NCBI RefSeq assembly: GCF_009730915.1
Contig: NC_052486.1
Span: forward strand, 22,597,589-22,661,588
Origin: Dioscorea cayenensis subsp. rotundata
Lineage: Eukaryota; Streptophyta; Magnoliopsida; Dioscoreales; Dioscoreaceae
Length of the DNA: 64,000 nt
Reading direction: 5' to 3'
Shown here: piece after piece, positions 1 through 11,724 of the stretch
Position numbering within the stretch: position 1 is the stretch's first letter
Layout of the letters: each line of letters opens with the position of its first letter
The notes under the pieces: generated by a model
What the model saw: the letters and a program-made list of their open reading frames with translations, nothing else
Told to the model about the DNA's origin: nothing
Database searches by the model: none
Translations under genes and position numbers: made by a program

Positions 1-34
1 NNNNNNNNNNNNNNNNNNNNNNNNNNNNNNNNNN
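1..34. other. Assembly gap (N) at window start
   Basis: Thirty-four N bases. The first gene may begin inside or before this gap. Confidence 1.
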
Positions 35-190
35 TTCTCCGGTGTCGGGAGACATGTTAATGGTTCTGTATGGCCTTTCTTGTTATGTTTACATGTCTAA
101 TTATTGCACGACTACTGGTGTCTGTCCATCACACTATTGCTTTACTTGTCAACCAGCTAAAGAAATTCGGAGTGAAAAAACGTTGAAGCA

Positions 191-1979
191 GGTGTTGGAT
201 GTGGTGTTGGGTTCAGCCATGGTTTTGGAATAGGTAAGTGTTTTCTGTTGACATTTGAAGTCAAGAATATATACAATACATTATATTCCTATGTTCATGC
301 TTTGATGTTCACATTTTACCTTGCGTATCAAAAATCAGTTTTCTTTTAAACACTTGAACCTTCTCCTAATTGTGACTCCTTTCTAAACGATCTGGAATGA
401 TTCCAGTGGAACAAAAGTCATTAGCTTATTTGTTACCACATTCACTATTACCCCTTTCTCTCGTGCACGCACATTAACCAGTATATATTTGTTGACGTGG
501 ATAGAATGATGTGATTCTTTATTCTCCAACTGCAGGACTTGCCTTGAAGCCTGGAGTTATTCAGCGGGTTCAATCTTCTATTGCTGTATGTTGATAACTG
601 ATGATTGATCTTTCTCATTAATTTTATAGATCCCTTCTAACACTACTTTATTTATCCTTTAGCTAACAATGGCTAAAATCATGATGCGTTTGGGAATTGC
701 TCCCAAGATCCCTTCAACTCAGAATATCAAGCCTGGGTCATTTCCTAGTAAAAGTGCTCAATCCTCAATTGGCAGTGTACTAAATTTGGGAACAAAAACT
801 ACTGGAAGTACACAGCAGCATTTACTAAGTGATAGCCCCCACCAGAAATTTATAATTAGTTCCCCTGAATCAAAAGAAACATCAAGCCTATTTGGAAGCA
901 GGTCTGTAAAGTTTATCTATGAATTCTTACAGAATCCAGTTCTCAACAAGGAAGAAACAAAGGTCAGTGAATTGGTAAGTGGCATGAGTCGCTTATGTTA
1001 TTTACAAACAGTCATATATAAGATATTTGCTTAATTAACTTACTTTCCTCCAGTGCTTCAGTGAATTTTGATCTGTTTCCTAATATACAACCTTTTGCAT
1101 GATATGGTTATGGTAACTCCCAGAAGTGACAAATTCACAGGTGAAGCATTGCCCATAAAATTATAAGCCAAGTTAAACAATTCTCCTAGTGCAAAACTAT
1201 CATTCCCCATATGGCCATGGGGCATGGTGAATGCCATAGTGTCCTGAAATGGGCAGCGTTACTTGTTTCTTTGTAATTTACATTTGTCCAAACTACCACT
1301 GAGATTACAATCTATTAGTTACCAAAACATCTTATGTTTTTCTTCAAATTGACTGCAAACTTACTTCTACCCATAGACCGGCATCAATAGAATGTTATGG
1401 TTTACCTTTATCAAATACAATAATTCTGAATATCCAAATAAAAGGCCAATTTGTCATTGTCGTTTTTCATTTGCCATCGGATGAATAAATATGGTCAACT
1501 TGAGATTTTTTTTTAAAGGATCTCACTATTTGATTAGCGTACAAGTTCATTCATTTTCTTTTTTTAGCTTTAATATGTTATCTGTAAACAGAAGCTGTGA
1601 ATTTAAAAATTTTACAAAATGTCTTCATTAGTCAGAGTCAATAACTTTTTGCACTCGACTTAACTATGCCTGTTAATGTTTCTTACAGGCGGAAAATCTT
1701 CGTGATCAGAATAATGTTCTTCAAGTGGTAGGTTCATGGCTATTATCCTCACTTGTCTTTTATAAGCAAATTCTATAAACAATCTAATACACATGAAATT
1801 TCTTATGGTATTAGTTGCTTAAACATCAACAAGTGATCGAACAATTGATAGAGGAGAATCAGATGCTGCGCCGTGTACTTACTGAAGACTTGCATGTTCA
1901 ACCTAGCAAGTTGTACTCTAGTAGGGAGATTAAGAAGGGAACAAACTACCAATGTCCTGACTGTTTTGAATGCTCATGA
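191..1979 (+). CDS. Conserved-looking plant protein with C-terminal coiled coil (5' partial)
   Basis: Five exons join in one frame: about 191-232, 535-584, 663-975, 1690-1728 and 1815-1979 (stop TGA 1977-1979). All internal borders are GT/AG. The first visible exon is glycine-rich (GVGCGVGFSHGFGIG) and continues into LALKPGVIQRVQSSIA. The third exon carries LTMAKIMMRLGIAPKIP, then a low-complexity Ser/Thr stretch. The last two exons give a heptad-rich segment (LRDQNNVLQVLLKHQQVIEQ) that should form a short coiled coil, ending in a Cys-rich tail, YQCPDCFECS. An in-frame TGA at 173-175 means the upstream exon must lie further 5'; the acceptor at about 190 is weak because no clear pyrimidine tract precedes it. 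I do not recognise the family. The role of a scaffold or adaptor protein is only suggested by the coiled coil. Confidence is high that this is a gene and low on its function. Confidence 0.7.
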
Positions 1980-3546
1980 AGAAAAGAAAAATCAACAAGG
2001 TAATAGAGTTACACACTGCCCAAATTTCTTATTAACCAAAGGTGAGATCTCTATCCCACTGCAAGACAATGATGAGAAGAATTAAGAAAAACTATGTCTG
2101 ATGTTGTTTGCACTTACTGAGATAGTGTGAAGGTATATTTTATGGTAAAGAGAATAAGGCCATTTTCCTCATTCAATTTGTCCCGTCTTCAAGGACTTAA
2201 ATTTTTGTTATTTCTATTATGAAAAATTAATAGTTATGTTGCATAACTGAAACAATACTTGCACAAAATACACTTTTGAGTTTTCGATGGAGAAATTTTT
2301 CTGTGGCTGTTTAAGAGAAGTGATTAGCTGGTTGGTATTTGTTAACTCCAGGGCTGTGTATAAGATCATAGAATGTGCTGTCTTGTATTTTTCATTTGGT
2401 CCAACACAACAACTACTTGAAGGTAGTCTGCAAACAAACATATTCATGTATCATGTTTTATTTGTTGACCTAGTTTTTTCATACAGTTTTGGTATGATGT
2501 TGTGCATTTACCGACAAAATAATTTTCTTTTGCTTTTTGTTTCTTTTCAGTTATTTTCTTTCAATCCAAAATCATGTTTTCCATCAAACCATGACAAGCC
2601 TTCATGAATCTAGGGTTTTGAATTATGTATGTCAAATTGTTCATTGTTACTTGAAAACCATTTATTCAATGTTCAAGAATCAAATTCCATGCAGGAGTGG
2701 ATATTTTTGCTACTATTTATATCACTTATTCACATGGTTCCAGCTAGGGTTTTGACATTTGCACATTAGGCTACCTTTGTACAGATACCCCTTAGAAACC
2801 TAATAATTGTATATTCACCCTTGTACAAATTTTTACAAAACCAGGATTCTCAAAGGTGTTAAGCAGGGAATAAAGCTTTACTGAGGATAATTATAAAGTT
2901 TACAGGGGTATATATGCAACCAAAAAAAACCCATATTATTTAGCTAGTTTGGTGTTTATTTAAACATCTCACCAATTATCCCTCAAATAAAAATACCAGT
3001 ATTTAATTATCCAAAAAGACTAAGTCAGAAAGCGTGATCAATCATGGCAACTAATTAACAATAATAAATAGTCAGTGATTTAAAATTATATACATATGCT
3101 TATCATTATTTTTGAATATTATTGCTAAATATTTGTAGTTTATTTGCAAAACTTATGTCTTGGGAAGGATGTCTATAAAATTGATTCTTTGAAACATGCA
3201 ATATTAATTATAAAATGCTAAAAATGCATGTAATTGTTTCTAGTATTGATTTCATATCACTTTGATTAAATAAATATCTATGTGATATGTGAATAATCTT
3301 ATACTAATAACATCACCTATATTTTTATTGAAGTCAAATATAAACCTTTTATTTTTTCTTATACTGTTACCAAACTATTCCAAATAACAAATAAGGAAAC
3401 AAATACATACAAAACTTATTTATAAATTTGTATTCTTGTATATATAAGTAGTGAATGTCTTCTTATTTTTCTTCTGTTGTTGGTTGTTGCATACTTGAGA
3501 GAGAGAGAAAGAAACATCATCATCATTATTATTACTATTATTATAC

Positions 3547-3579
<33 letters not shown>

Positions 3580-4657
3580 CTCATTATTTTGTTCATACAT
3601 TCTTGTCAAAAATAGAAAAATCTCTTTTTCCATTTATTATAAAAGAATTTTTGTTTTCAATTGAGAGAGAAAGAGAGAAAATATGAACACAAAAGCAACA
3701 CATTTTAAAAAAAAAAACACATTATATAGATATAACTAATTATTATAATTATTATTTTAATAAAGTAGATAAACCACAAATTTATTGAAAGGAGAAGACA
3801 AGTATAACAAATAAGATAAAAAAAATAGTAAAGTCAACATCGACCAAATTAGGGGACATCACTAGTAGTGATGCACTATTTAAACGCATAGAAACATGAA
3901 ACAAAGCTACCAAAACAAAGCAAAACAAAGATTAAAAATACAGTTTTAAAAACGAAACCACTCAGAAAGTGACAGAGGTTTTTATAAGGTCGACAAATAG
4001 AAAGAAAGATTTTTATGTTACTCCCCACTGATTTTGTGTTCAAGAAAATGAGGCAACACTTCAGCTTTTTGACTAAGTGAGGAGGTATTTGTTTGCTTCT
4101 TCGGAACTATAATGTTTTTTTATATATCCCTTTAAAAATAAGAAATTATTTACGTACCTATATTAAACAATTATATAGGTAATTATTCGCAAATAAAATC
4201 TCTAATTTCTTCTCATTAAAAAATAAAAAATAAAAAGCAACATCCGCATAAAACACCACCACGTATCATCAACTCCACCCACTCAAAAATATCATATTTA
4301 TAACCAAATATATATATAGACAGTAGTAAAGCAAAAATATTAAAAAATAAATATACTGCAAATGTTATTACACTGTTTTTTTATATACCCAATAGAAAGG
4401 TGTTTGAAAATAAAATATGATGAAAAACAAAAAACCACTCCAATCAGTCTAAAGGCAGCTCTTATATTGGAAGAATGATACAATTCTTGTGTTTTTTCCT
4501 ACTAAGTGAGAAGTTGAAACATCTAATTAACCTTTTTACAAAATAAATAATTAAATAAATAAATAAATTTACTAAATTGTGATGCCAAACAAAGCAAGCA
4601 AACTGATATATGGAACGGTAATATCATGCGGGAAAGAGAAAAATTAATAGATGACTT
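1980..4657. other. AT-rich intergenic DNA
   Basis: No reading frame with coding character on either strand. The 3' UTR of the upstream gene must end in the first few hundred bases. The rest is AT-rich, with a simple-sequence block near 3.5 kb and short A/T runs. Long frames here come from microsatellites. Confidence 0.7.
3497..3582. repeat. GA/CT microsatellite cluster
   Basis: A (GA)n tract at about 3497-3510 is followed by (CAT/TTA) triplets and a (CT)n tract at about 3547-3582 with one interruption. Another GA-rich tract lies at 3663-3680. The two opposite-polarity tracts could pair as a hairpin. Confidence 0.9.
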
Positions 4658-4674
4658 CAAACACTTGATAATCT
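4658..4674. repeat. Left target-site duplication of the LINE
   Basis: CAAACACTTGATAATCT is identical to 9799-9815. Similarity continues imperfectly for about ten more bases outward and inward. It borders the 3' end of the minus-strand LINE. Confidence 0.85.
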
Positions 4675-4728
4675 CTTGAAACAAAAAGAGCTGAAAGCTG
4701 AAAGAAAAGACTAGAAAATAAACAAGCA

Positions 4729-7700
4729 TTAGAAATCAGATTTAGACCGAGCATAACTCCTCCACCAACATGGCGATCCAAGCCACTCGAAAAATAGAGA
4801 ATGATGAGGATTTTTGGCGCCCAAACTCGACCCAACGATCTCACAGCAAGTTGTTTTCTCTGGATCGATGAGATGCAAACGCTCGGAACTCATAGAGGAT
4901 GTTTTTGCAGCTTTGTTAATCAATCCCGTGGATCGCCATGGCGATGCAATGATGTGGGTTGAGAGCTCACTCCGCAGACACCGGACAATCCGTGAAGATT
5001 CTATTTGGATTCCAGCCTCTATCACCGCAGATGGATAGAGCATGATAGATCGTGCATCAAGTTCAGCATTTATCGGAGAGTCATGGCGGACACCCAGAGC
5101 TCCTGCCAATAAAATTTTTCCCGGATTATTAATAACAATAAAGCCCAGGCCAGCCAAGAGTGATTTGTTTTTCCAAATAGATTTGAAGAACCAAGAGGAA
5201 TGTGGTGAATTGTTAATTTGCCAAGGGTGCCAGTTGCCGTATTTGCTTTTGAAAATATCAATCCAAATTTTGTTATCCGAATTCAAAATAGCAAAAATAT
5301 GTTTGGCCATAAGCGAGTGTTGGACAAGTCTGAGATTCCGAATACCTAGTCCTCCCTCAGATTTTTTCTGCGTGGTAAGGGACCAACCAACCGAATGAAA
5401 ACCGGAATTATTGCCGCCATTACTCCACAAAAAAGACCTACCAATTCTGGAAATGGAATCAAGAATAGAAAGAGGAAGGTTCACGATCGATAGAAAAATA
5501 GTTTGGAATCGCAAAGATAGTGCTGTTAAGTAAAACCGAACGACCAGCTAAGGAGAGGTTCGAGTGATTCCAATGATTAATGGCCTTATGAACTCTACCA
5601 GGCAGAAAATCCAGTTGTCTCACCGTGAGTTTTCGGGAAATGGGGACCCCTGTATGAGAAAGGAAGTTACCCATCTTGAAGCCAAGAATTTTTAAAGATT
5701 GAATAAGCAATTTTTGTTGCACCAAGAGGGCGGTGTAAACTTGGATTTGGAAGGATTTGGTTTCGGCCCGTTAGTTTATGATATGATATTCGAGACAAAG
5801 GGAGACAATTTTTCTGTCGCTTTCCTAGAGGGCTTTCGTAATCAAGAGATAAGATCATCTACAAACATCGTGTGATTAAAATTTCTCACTGAGGCTACAG
5901 GGGAAAAACCGGGGACCATGTTGAGATTTAAAGCTTTTATTGAGAATAGCGAGAAAGGGATCCGGGAAGTAAGGAGAAATAGAAGAGGTGACAGGGGATC
6001 GCCTTGTCTCACTCCTCTCATCGCTAGTAATCCAGGTTTAGTGGTATGACCATTAATATTGAAGGCAAAGGAAGCAGAAGAAAGAGTAGCTTTGATCCAA
6101 GAGATCCAGCGATTTGAAAGGACATTTTGTGGAGGGTGGCAAAGATCGCGGTCCAATCGATAGTATCAAAGGCTTTCTCAATGTCTATTTTCAACATCAT
6201 CCTAGGGAGGACAGAGGTATCATATTCTAGCTATGGGCAATTTCCTGGGCTGCAATTATGTTATCATAAGTGCCACGCCCCGGAATGAACCCCGATTGCT
6301 CGGGACTAATTAATTTATCAATCATGGACTTCAAACAGTTGGCCAAAAATTTTTGCTAAGATTTTATAGCAAACATTGCAGAAAGATATGGGTCTGAAAT
6401 CGGTAACAGAGATAGGATTGTCATTCTTAGGAATCAAGGTGACAATGGTTTTACCCCAAGAAAAAAGGAATTTTTAGCATGAGTAAAAATGAGAAATAGC
6501 CTTAACAAGGTGATCACCAAGCACATTCCAATAGAAAATGTAAAAATTCCACATTAAGACCATCCGGGACGAGGACTTTTCCCGGGGCATTGAGTTGAGA
6601 GTTTGATAAAACCTCCCGCTTGGAGATAGGTTTAATCAAAAGCCTCACCATCCTCAACATCGAGCACGTGGAAATCATCCCAGTAAAGGCAAAAATCATA
6701 GAATTAAGGTCATGGTTAACTGGAGAGTTCCAAAAGATTATTGTAGAAATTGATAAAAGAATTTTCAATATCTCTCCGATTGGTATAGGTGTTACTTGAG
6801 GTGTCTTTGATCGTTAGATTCTGCTTTTTATGGTTCCCTAATCTTGACCCGATCTTTGAAAAAATCCAGAATTTGTATCGCCACCTGCAAGCCACAAATT
6901 CCTTGCACGTTGACCCCAGAAGATTGTTTTTTGCCTGAGGAGGGCAGCGTGGCGGTTTTTGAGAGCCCTAAGCCAAGTATTCCTCCAAGAATCATCCGAG
7001 AGGGTGATGTTACGGTCCAGAAGAGATCTCCTTTTCAATATTTTTGGATTTCTTTATCAAAATGGCAGGGCAAGAGCTCTTCCACCGCAAAGATTCCGCT
7101 TAGTACAAGAAATGAAAATGCGAGGAAGGAGTGCATGGGAGAGGAAGAAGAATTAGCATTCCAGGCACTGATAACATTACTATGGCACCCCTCATAGTCC
7201 AACCAAGCATTTTCAAAACGAAATATTTTGTTAGAGGAAATCGGGGAGTCGAAAGCCGAGAGAATCATAGGGGGTGTGGTCCGAGCTAGACAAGCTAAGT
7301 GTCGATTCGAAAAAGAGTTATAGTTGAGGGAGCGAGGGAGTTAGCTAGAAGCGATCTAGGGCGAGCCCATCCGCTGCAAGACCAACCCTGGTTATTGCAC
7401 CGAGTAAAAAGCAGGGTCCCCTACAAAGCCAAGATCATGAAGATTGTTATTAAGAATGAAAGACGAGAAAGCTTTAGATTTGGAAGAGTAGTTATTGAAA
7501 GACCCCCCCATGATGTTCGGTAGCAGAGGCAATCGCATTGAAATCTCCCGTAAGGAGCCAGGGAGAGTTCAGATCGAGAAACTCTATAAGGAATTCCAAA
7601 GCTTTTTGTGATCGGAGAGAACACGGGGAGTTGTAGAAAATTGATAAGATCCAGGTTTCGTTTAAGGTAGAGATGATGAGATGCAGAACCAGTCTGGAGT

Positions 7701-7955
7701 TAGCGATCGGGGTAACTAAACCCAAGGAGCATTTCGAAAAGGGCAATAATGCCTCCCGAGAAGCCATAAGAGGGAATAGCCACCAATCCCAACACCGTTT
7801 GAATACATTACAAAAACGCATAATACTGATCGGAGTTCGACTTTGTTTCAACTAAGCAAATAAAAATCCGTTTAAATCTGCTCATGATCTCTTTGATATA
7901 ATCCATCTGTTACGGTGTTCGAGACACCCCTGCAATTCCAAGTAAAAACCTTCAT
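4729..7955 (-). pseudogene. LINE ORF2 remnant: endonuclease, reverse transcriptase, RNase-H-like
   Basis: The start at 7955 reads MKVFTWNCRGVSN, the usual opening of a plant LINE endonuclease. About 7640-7500 encodes WLLTGDFNAIASATEHHGG, the endonuclease active-site block. About 6000-5850 encodes GVRQGDPLSPLLF and, at 5854-5865, F-V-D-D, equivalent to the F/Y-A-D-D catalytic motif with both Asp kept and Ala replaced by Val. About 5514-4729 is one open frame with the post-RT region (GRSFLWSNGG, KKSEGGLGIRNL) and an RNase-H-like PINAELDA block. These pieces fall in several frames with stops between them, so ORF2 is dead. In the family, the product nicks target DNA and primes reverse transcription there. 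Confidence 0.9.
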
Positions 7956-7993
7956 AAGAAACAAAGAAAGAGTTTGAAAAGGAAAAAACAAGG

Positions 7994-9748
7994 CTAGGTT
8001 TTCCTCCCTTTTTTGGCTCTTGAGCCGTTTTTCTCAGTCTCTCTGCGGGCGAGAGCCTTCAATTTGGCATCAGGTTGAAACTGTGCTAAGATCATGTCAT
8101 CATCTGGATCATGAAAGGTTTCAGAGTCATCCGATGCGAGTTCCTCCATATCATTCGCAAGATTCTCCTCCGATGAGATCATCTACACCACCTTGTCAAC
8201 TAGGTACAGGTGCCTATCCCCTGGGTTTGGATCAGGCACATGGGCGGGCGACGGAATCGAGGAGATGAGGAGAGGTTCGTCAGAATGTTGCTTGTTTGAA
8301 GGGAGAGTCAGAAGCTTTGGTTTAGGGGTGCCCAACGGGCGACTTTCCATCATGTCATGAAGTGTATTTGCGCGAGTGGGCGGCGTCAGTGACGATGCTT
8401 CTCCAAGCCTAGGGAAGTCAGAAAGGTGACTGATGGGGCCTCCCTTGGGACGACCAAGAGGCGTCGGGGAGCGCAAGAGCGTTGATGGCCCCGAGGTCCT
8501 TGGGATTAGGTAGTAGAGAGACAAGGGATCTCGAGGAAAGACGAGAATGCCCTCCTCTACCTGCATGTACTCCACGTGTCGCGCCCACACGAGAAGAGGA
8601 AGCCAAGTGTCCACGAGATGGGAAATCAGGTTGCCACGTGTCAAATCCCTGTTCATCGTCCCCAGTGGACGACTGAGAGGTAGGGTTCCGGTTACCGTTG
8701 TGGTTATCGCCCTTCACGCACCACCTCTACCTACCGGATCTGTTCGATTTGAGAGGCGATGACCCTTGGGCTGACCAAGGCCCAAATTCATTGTCTGCAT
8801 TTTCCGAGGGCACCATGATTGGGATATCGGCAGCGATGTCATCTTGCTCACCCTCGACCCACATCCACTGCATTCCCATGTCCTCTAGCACCCGGCTCGG
8901 GAGGGTAGCTCCGAGGGCACATGAGGCCTGAGAATGGCAGTGGATTGCTGCGAGTGGGACAAAAGAGTATCGCCGTGCCCAACCATGCCGACACGAAACA
9001 ATAAACATGAAGTTTTTCATAGAGAACTAAGATGAAAAGCAGAGAACTCCCGTGATTTGACCCGAGGTTCCTTGTTGAAGTGGTTGGCTGAGGTCCAGCT
9101 CCACGCATACCCTAGCGAACTTAGCTCTGGAACAATCTAAGGTATGAGTATCAACTTTGAGGACTCTACCAAATTGAGAGGCAACCGATTCCAGGATGTC
9201 TCCTCCCCACAGTTCAATGGGGAGATGATGGATCTGGATCCAGATTGCCGCTAGGTCAAGCTTTTCAAAAGCTGGTTGAAAAGTCTCCGACCAAGGAGAA
9301 AGCTGTAATATGCGACCTGCAACAGTCCAGGGACCGTCTCCAAGAAGAAGATTCTGCATCTCTTGTGTTTCACAACGAATGAAGTAGAACCCGTTTGGAA
9401 GATCAGCTACCGAGAAATTGCCAAGACCACGCCACGCATCCTCCATGGCCAGCCGCACCTGCTCAAGAGACGATTTGCCCAAAAATTTAGCATAGATTGA
9501 GGTTTGCATGCTGTCTCTGGCCTAGAGCCATATGTCATTGCTTATGGTAACAGCTGAGGTAGAATGGAGTTTGAGTTTGTCGAAATGCTTCTTTTGCAGG
9601 TGAGGAGGTATCTCGAAGGGTTCGAGCTTGGCCCCGGAAGAGACCACCTTAGCCTGAGAGACACCCGGGTTATGATTTGGTTGGGGGGAGGGGTTTCGCT
9701 ATCCCGCTGGGAGCCATCCAGGAAATCCGATCGCCCGGACACCGTCAA
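7994..9748 (-). pseudogene. LINE ORF1 remnant (DUF4283-like RNA-binding protein)
   Basis: The frame at 9509-9027 reads like the DUF4283 domain of plant LINE ORF1 and retrotransposon-derived plant proteins: WRGLGNFSVADLPNGFYFIR, then GPWTVAGRILQLSPW, then IWIQIHHLPIELW. A poorly preserved zinc-knuckle-like stretch and an FGPW block follow in shifted frames near 9020-8770. The acidic, Pro/Ser-rich tail continues in other frames to 7994, about 40 bp before ORF2. The N-terminal end lies around 9748-9540 in another frame. Several frame changes make it non-functional. Confidence 0.8.
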
Positions 9749-9798
9749 GGCAAGAGGAGATCGGGGACTTATGAAAAAGCGAGTAAAAACATGTTAGC

Positions 9799-9815
9799 CA
9801 AACACTTGATAATCT
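9799..9815. repeat. Right target-site duplication of the LINE
   Basis: The same 17 bases as 4658-4674, adjacent to the 5' end of the minus-strand LINE. Confidence 0.85.
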
Positions 9816-9929
9816 TGGAATGAAAAGATCCCATCATAGATAGTCATAATGTACCAATTGAACCAATTGTTTAAAGGTTCCACACACTCATTGTCTTGGG
9901 GGTAAAAAGTAAAAACCTTCTCGATATCA

Positions 9930-10658
9930 TCATCTCAAAAGTCGTTGAATTGGGATTCGCGGTGGGGATAGAAAATGATGACCATCAATATTATTCCAAT
10001 CAATGGAGTTATATAAGTCCATGAGTTTGCTAGCAAAGCAACTTTTGCTTAGAGTTTTTTGAAATAAATAAACTCGCCAATCATAGTTACCTGGATAATT
10101 ATAATATCGAGGCGACAAGTGGTGGAAGCCGAGACCAGCAAGAACAAAGCGAGTGAAAGACTCGGCAAAATCAGCGGCGGTTTCCGAGGGGTTGTTTAAC
10201 AAATATTTGAAGACAAAGGGTTTCCTTCTACAATGTCTATATGCACCTTGTCTTTTCTCGTAATCCTTTAAAATGGGGAGGAATTCTTCAGGTAGGATTG
10301 CCCAGATGAAGTTACGGATGAGCTTAGTGATAACTTTGTTCCAGAAGAGATGAGACATGATTTCCAAGAGATTCAACCTCCTCCTCCTCCTCCTGTTGAT
10401 GATGTTCCTTATGGTATCAGTTATTTCATCATCAGAATCAGCATAAGTTATTTGACTTGTTACTTCATCATTATCATCAGTATCAACTACAGGTGGTGCT
10501 GGTGCTAGTGCAATAATGGGGAAGAAACGCTTGATGAAAACCCAAAGGAAGACGAAAAAAAGATCACGAGCGATAACCAAAAAGAACAGGACCATGATGG
10601 CACATAGTATAAGGAGGAGCCCAAAGATAAATAGTTTCAACACATAGATGACATCCAT
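9930..10658 (-). CDS. Single-exon orphan membrane protein (242 aa)
   Basis: An intact 242-codon frame with a clear ATG at 10656-10658. Residues about 5-50 are strongly hydrophobic and predict one or two membrane segments (LKLFIFGLLLILCAIMVLFF, then a second hydrophobic run ending FFPIIALAPAP). An acidic stretch (DTDDNDEV, DSDDEITD) at about 58-82 and a run of six Arg (RRRRRR, encoded by a CCT repeat on the plus strand) follow. The C-terminal 150 residues are globular in composition, rich in Phe, Trp and Tyr (LAGLGFHHLSPRYYNYPGNY), and end in SPPRIPIQRLLR. I recognise no family and see no catalytic motif. It lies between the LINE and a promoter-like region. TA-rich upstream DNA is present, but I see no certain promoter. 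It could be a lineage-specific gene or the intact end of an unknown element. Confidence 0.55.
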   Translation of the reverse strand: MDVIYVLKLFIFGLLLILCAIMVLFFLVIARDLFFVFLWVFIKRFFPIIALAPAPPVVDTDDNDEVTSQITYADSDDEITDTIRNIINRRRRRRLNLLEIMSHLFWNKVITKLIRNFIWAILPEEFLPILKDYEKRQGAYRHCRRKPFVFKYLLNNPSETAADFAESFTRFVLAGLGFHHLSPRYYNYPGNYDWRVYLFQKTLSKSCFASKLMDLYNSIDWNNIDGHHFLSPPRIPIQRLLR

Positions 10659-10889
10659 GTTTCTTAATTAATTAGCACTTCTTTGTTTGATTTTTGCTAT
10701 ATATGCATTAATGGAGCAATGAATATATGCTTTATATATATATATATATATAATTATTATTGCACTTCTATTCTGACTCTAACTGTAATTTTTAATCATG
10801 AAATATTATAAGATAAGCTCAGAAATTATTTTTTAATAGTAAAGTTTCAAATTCAAATATATATGAATCTAATGTGCATCAGTGCATGT

Positions 10890-11160
10890 GTTATGGCGCG
10901 AGAGAAAGAAGTGGCGCCAAGTGATAAAAGTAGATGAAATTAAAAAGGGTCACGTGACTGGGAGGATGCAACCTTAGAGAATACGGTTACGCCTACGTGG
11001 CTACTTGATATAAAAAGGCAGTGAAATGAAGTCTGGAAGAGAGGGGCCGCATAGGAGAAAGAAAGAAGAAGGTTCTTGGCCTGAATAGGGTTTCCGGCGT
11101 TCGTCTCCGGTGATCCGACGGAAGGGAAGCTATTCCCAGATACTAATATATTCAAGCCCT
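10890..11160 (+). promoter_or_regulatory. Promoter and 5' leader facing the NOT1 remnant
   Basis: A palindromic G-box, GTCACGTGAC, lies at about 10950-10959. An ABRE-like ACGTGGC lies near 10995 and a TATA box (TATAAAAAG) at about 11009-11017. A GA-rich leader containing TAGGGTTT follows. Spacing fits plus-strand transcription starting near 11045. bZIP or bHLH factors bind such boxes in plants. No complete coding sequence follows; the next coding material is the NOT1-derived exons. Confidence 0.55.
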
Positions 11161-11724
11161 AATTTCCATTTATCTTACTGTTTTCATTGTATGTGAACTC
11201 TATTGTTGGTTGATTTGTCTCTGTCATCTGTGGATTTGTCTGGTGATTTGTTCTGGGATGATGAATCTTTATTAGATCTGGAGTGAAGGTTTAACATAGA
11301 TGGATATGCATGATTGAGTGGTGAACTCTTAAGGAATTACAGTTTATTTCTGATATCTCTTTGAGTGCTTAAGAAATTCATCACACATCTCCACAACAAA
11401 TATGGATCGTAAAGCAAAAGAATTTTACTGTGGTTCTCAAAGAGCAGTACTACGCCTGGTTTGCACAGTATATGGTTATGAAAAGGTCTGGAATCATGTG
11501 TCTTCAGCATGATATTTATTATTTCCGTTGTAAAAAGAACTTGTCTTGCACATCGAATTTTGTATTACTGATCAAAATATTTTTGGCAGAGCAAGCATCG
11601 AATCAAATTTCCATGATCTTTATCTGAAGTCTTTCCTTTTCTCTTCTCTGTATGAATCTATGAATTGGGATGTGTGTGTGTGTGTGTGTGTGAACTTCTG
11701 ATAGCCATCCATATGGTGTATTCT

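Larger units (their letters stand above)
4675..9798 (-). mobile_element. Decayed full-length L1-type LINE (non-LTR retrotransposon)
   Basis: About 5.1 kb on the minus strand between perfect 17-bp direct repeats. The order of remnants fits a plant L1 element: ORF1 with a DUF4283-like RNA-binding domain (about 9509-9030), then ORF2 with an AP endonuclease (starting at 7955), a reverse transcriptase core (about 6156-5840) and a C-terminal RNase-H-like region (about 5100-4980). Each part lies in a different frame and is interrupted by stops, so the element cannot make its proteins. No poly(A) tail is visible next to the left repeat; the 3' end is T-rich as read on the minus strand. The uninterrupted TSD and complete 5' end indicate one full-length insertion that later decayed. 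It lies about 130 bp beyond the 3' end of the neighbouring orphan ORF. Confidence 0.92.

Noticed and set aside
3455..3686. Ser/Leu- and Ile/Tyr-rich frames
   Set aside because: Encoded by the GA/CT and TTA microsatellites; no coding signal.
8020..9797. Plus-strand frames across the LINE
   Set aside because: They are opposite-strand shadows of ORF1, as shown by the DUF4283-like sequence on the minus strand.
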